NCBI RefSeq assembly: GCF_030209355.1
Contig: NZ_JARVSF010000013.1
Span: 1 to 64,000, forward strand
DNA length: 64,000 bases
Source of the DNA: Pseudarthrobacter sp. fls2-241-R2A-127
GTDB taxonomy: Bacteria > Actinomycetota > Actinomycetes > Actinomycetales > Micrococcaceae
Reading direction: 5' to 3'
In this document: in pieces, positions 63,070 to 64,000 of the stretch
Layout of the letters: each line of letters starts with the position of its first letter
Position numbering within the stretch: the stretch's first letter is position 1
Made by a program: the position numbers and the translations under genes
Notes under the pieces: model-generated
Told to the model about the DNA's origin: nothing
The model's database searches: none
What the model saw: the letters and a program-made list of their open reading frames with translations, nothing else

Positions 63070-64000
63070 TCAGGCGGCGTTCAGTCTCGCCGTGCGGCGG
63101 AGGAGGAAATATCCGCCGACAGCGGCTCCCACGAGCACGGCGATCAGCAGCAGTGCCGTCAGGGGACTGTCCAGCCAGGACGACGGCGACACAGCGGCTA
63201 CCTTGCTGTGCAGCTCCTGCGTTCCCGCAGCGATCCTCGCGTTGCCGTCGGCCAGTTTGCCGGCGCCGTCGGCGAGCTTGCCGGAACCGTCATCCAGCTG
63301 GCCGTTGCCGTCCGCGAGTTTCCCGGTACCGTCCGCCAGTTGGGTGGAGCCCGACTGCAGCTGGCCGGTGCCTTGGCTCAGGGTGGAGGTTCCCTCGGAC
63401 AAAGCCTCGGTTCCGGCCAGGAGGCCCGGGTTGGCCGGGTCGCCGTCGCCGTTGACGCCTGCACTGAGCTTGGTGGTGCCGTCCTGGAGGTTGTTGGCGG
63501 CGTAGATCAGGCCGGGGCTGTCGGGATTGCCCGGGACGCCATCCATTCCGGTCCTGATTTTTGCGGTGCCGTCAGCCAGCATGGTGGTGCCCAGCACGAC
63601 GCCGGGGTTTTGGGGATCCGTGGAGTTGAGCTTCTCCGCCAGGGTGGCGAAACCCGCCTTGAGCCGGCCCGCGCCGTCGTTCAGCTGGGCCGCCCCGGAG
63701 TTCAGGGTGCCTGTGCCCGCTTTCAACTGTCCCGCGCCGTCGTTCAGCTTTGCCGCCCCCGAGTCAAGCTGCCCTGCCCCCGCGTAGGCGCGCCGGCCGC
63801 CGTCGGCCAATTTGGCGATCTGGTCCTTGATCACCGCCAGCGGCACCAGGCCCTCCGGTCCGTTGGCGGCGGCCTCAAGCTGGTCCAGGCCCTGGCTGAG
63901 CGCAGCCAGTCCGTCGCCCTTGGTGGGGTCGTTGCCGGCCCCGGGGTACCCCTTCAGCTGGGCTGTTCCGTTCTTCAGCGCAGCAGTACCGGCCGCAAGG
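63070..64000 (-). CDS. YhgE/Pip-like heptad-repeat membrane protein, C-terminal part only
   Basis: The reading frame stays open from its stop at 63070 to the right edge, so the start of the gene lies beyond 64000; the GTG at 63846 is internal. About 310 residues are visible. They consist of repeated xxxLxxG-type units (for example LADGTGKLADGNGQLDDGSGKLADG), interrupted by two less regular inserts with DPQNPG/PDSPG/DPANPG turns, and end with a membrane helix (SPLTALLLIAVLVGAAVGGYFLL) and a short basic tail. Such repeats occur in YhgE/Pip proteins linked to phage infection or type VII-like export. Function unknown. Confidence 0.75.
   Translation of the reverse strand, partial: LAAGTAALKNGTAQLKGYPGAGNDPTKGDGLAALSQGLDQLEAAANGPEGLVPLAVIKDQIAKLADGGRRAYAGAGQLDSGAAKLNDGAGQLKAGTGTLNSGAAQLNDGAGRLKAGFATLAEKLNSTDPQNPGVVLGTTMLADGTAKIRTGMDGVPGNPDSPGLIYAANNLQDGTTKLSAGVNGDGDPANPGLLAGTEALSEGTSTLSQGTGQLQSGSTQLADGTGKLADGNGQLDDGSGKLADGAGKLADGNARIAAGTQELHSKVAAVSPSSWLDSPLTALLLIAVLVGAAVGGYFLLRRTARLNAA

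Overview
This window is a stretch of a high-GC actinobacterial chromosome, most likely from the Micrococcaceae (Arthrobacter / Pseudarthrobacter type). The reasons are the strongly GC-rich third codon positions, frequent GTG starts, the actinobacterial order clpS-DUF2017-murI-MBL hydrolase-rph-rdgB, an NrtR-type regulator heading nadA-nadB-nadC plus a cysteine desulfurase, a Val/Leu leader-peptide attenuator before ilvBNC, malate:quinone oxidoreductase, and many genes whose start codon lies 6-7 nt after a TANNNT -10 box (leaderless mRNAs). The genus is inferred from overall resemblance, not from a search.

Layout. 1-204: 59-bp GC-rich tandem repeats. 235-4.5 kb: clpS, DUF2017, murI, an MBL-fold hydrolase, rph and rdgB, closed by a strong terminator. 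4.6-9.4 kb: DedA membrane protein, DnaQ-like exonuclease fused to a BRCT domain, DUF4395 membrane protein, ADP-ribosylglycohydrolase, aquaporin-like channel. 9.5-15.2 kb: sbcD-sbcC nuclease and an MFS exporter. 15.2-20.6 kb: IclR regulator divergent from an MHS-type symporter, phosphoribosyltransferase, alpha/beta hydrolase, amino-acid permease. 20.9-26.7 kb: NAD de novo operon nrtR-nadA-nadB-nadC-cysteine desulfurase, with overlapping or nearly touching genes. 26.7-31.4 kb: GtrA, DUF1684, lipoprotein, transglutaminase-like protein, and a luciferase-like monooxygenase-marR operon with its own palindromes. 31.6-39.0 kb: RND exporter, mqo, peptide-type solute-binding lipoprotein, fasciclin lipoprotein. 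39.3-43 kb: tRNA-Leu(UAG), Bcp peroxiredoxin divergent from marR, HNH-like lipoprotein, tRNA-Lys(CUU), and a low-complexity membrane protein. 43.2-50.6 kb: branched-chain amino-acid block ilvD, attenuator, ilvB-ilvN-ilvC, then serA. 50.8-54.3 kb: FtsX-like permease and its ATPase. 54.4-58.3 kb: metG, leuB, ilvE. 58.4-63.0 kb: hypothetical protein, MBL hydrolase, FAH-family protein, gltX, HAD phosphatase. 63.07-64.0 kb: the C-terminal part of a YhgE/Pip-like heptad-repeat membrane protein that runs off the right edge.

Most of the window is core metabolism and shows no mobile element, CRISPR array or recognisable defence island. The most informative signals are regulatory: a 27-bp dyad before nrtR, paired palindromes over the luciferase-marR promoter, a complete leader-peptide attenuator before ilvB, a perfect 8-bp-arm dyad before ilvD, nested dyads over the FtsX-permease promoter, and at least fourteen start sites with a leaderless-promoter signature. 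I found no clear undescribed multi-gene system; the best candidates for new biology are the leader of the FtsX-type ABC operon, the in-frame stop before the MFS gene, and the secreted HNH-like lipoprotein.
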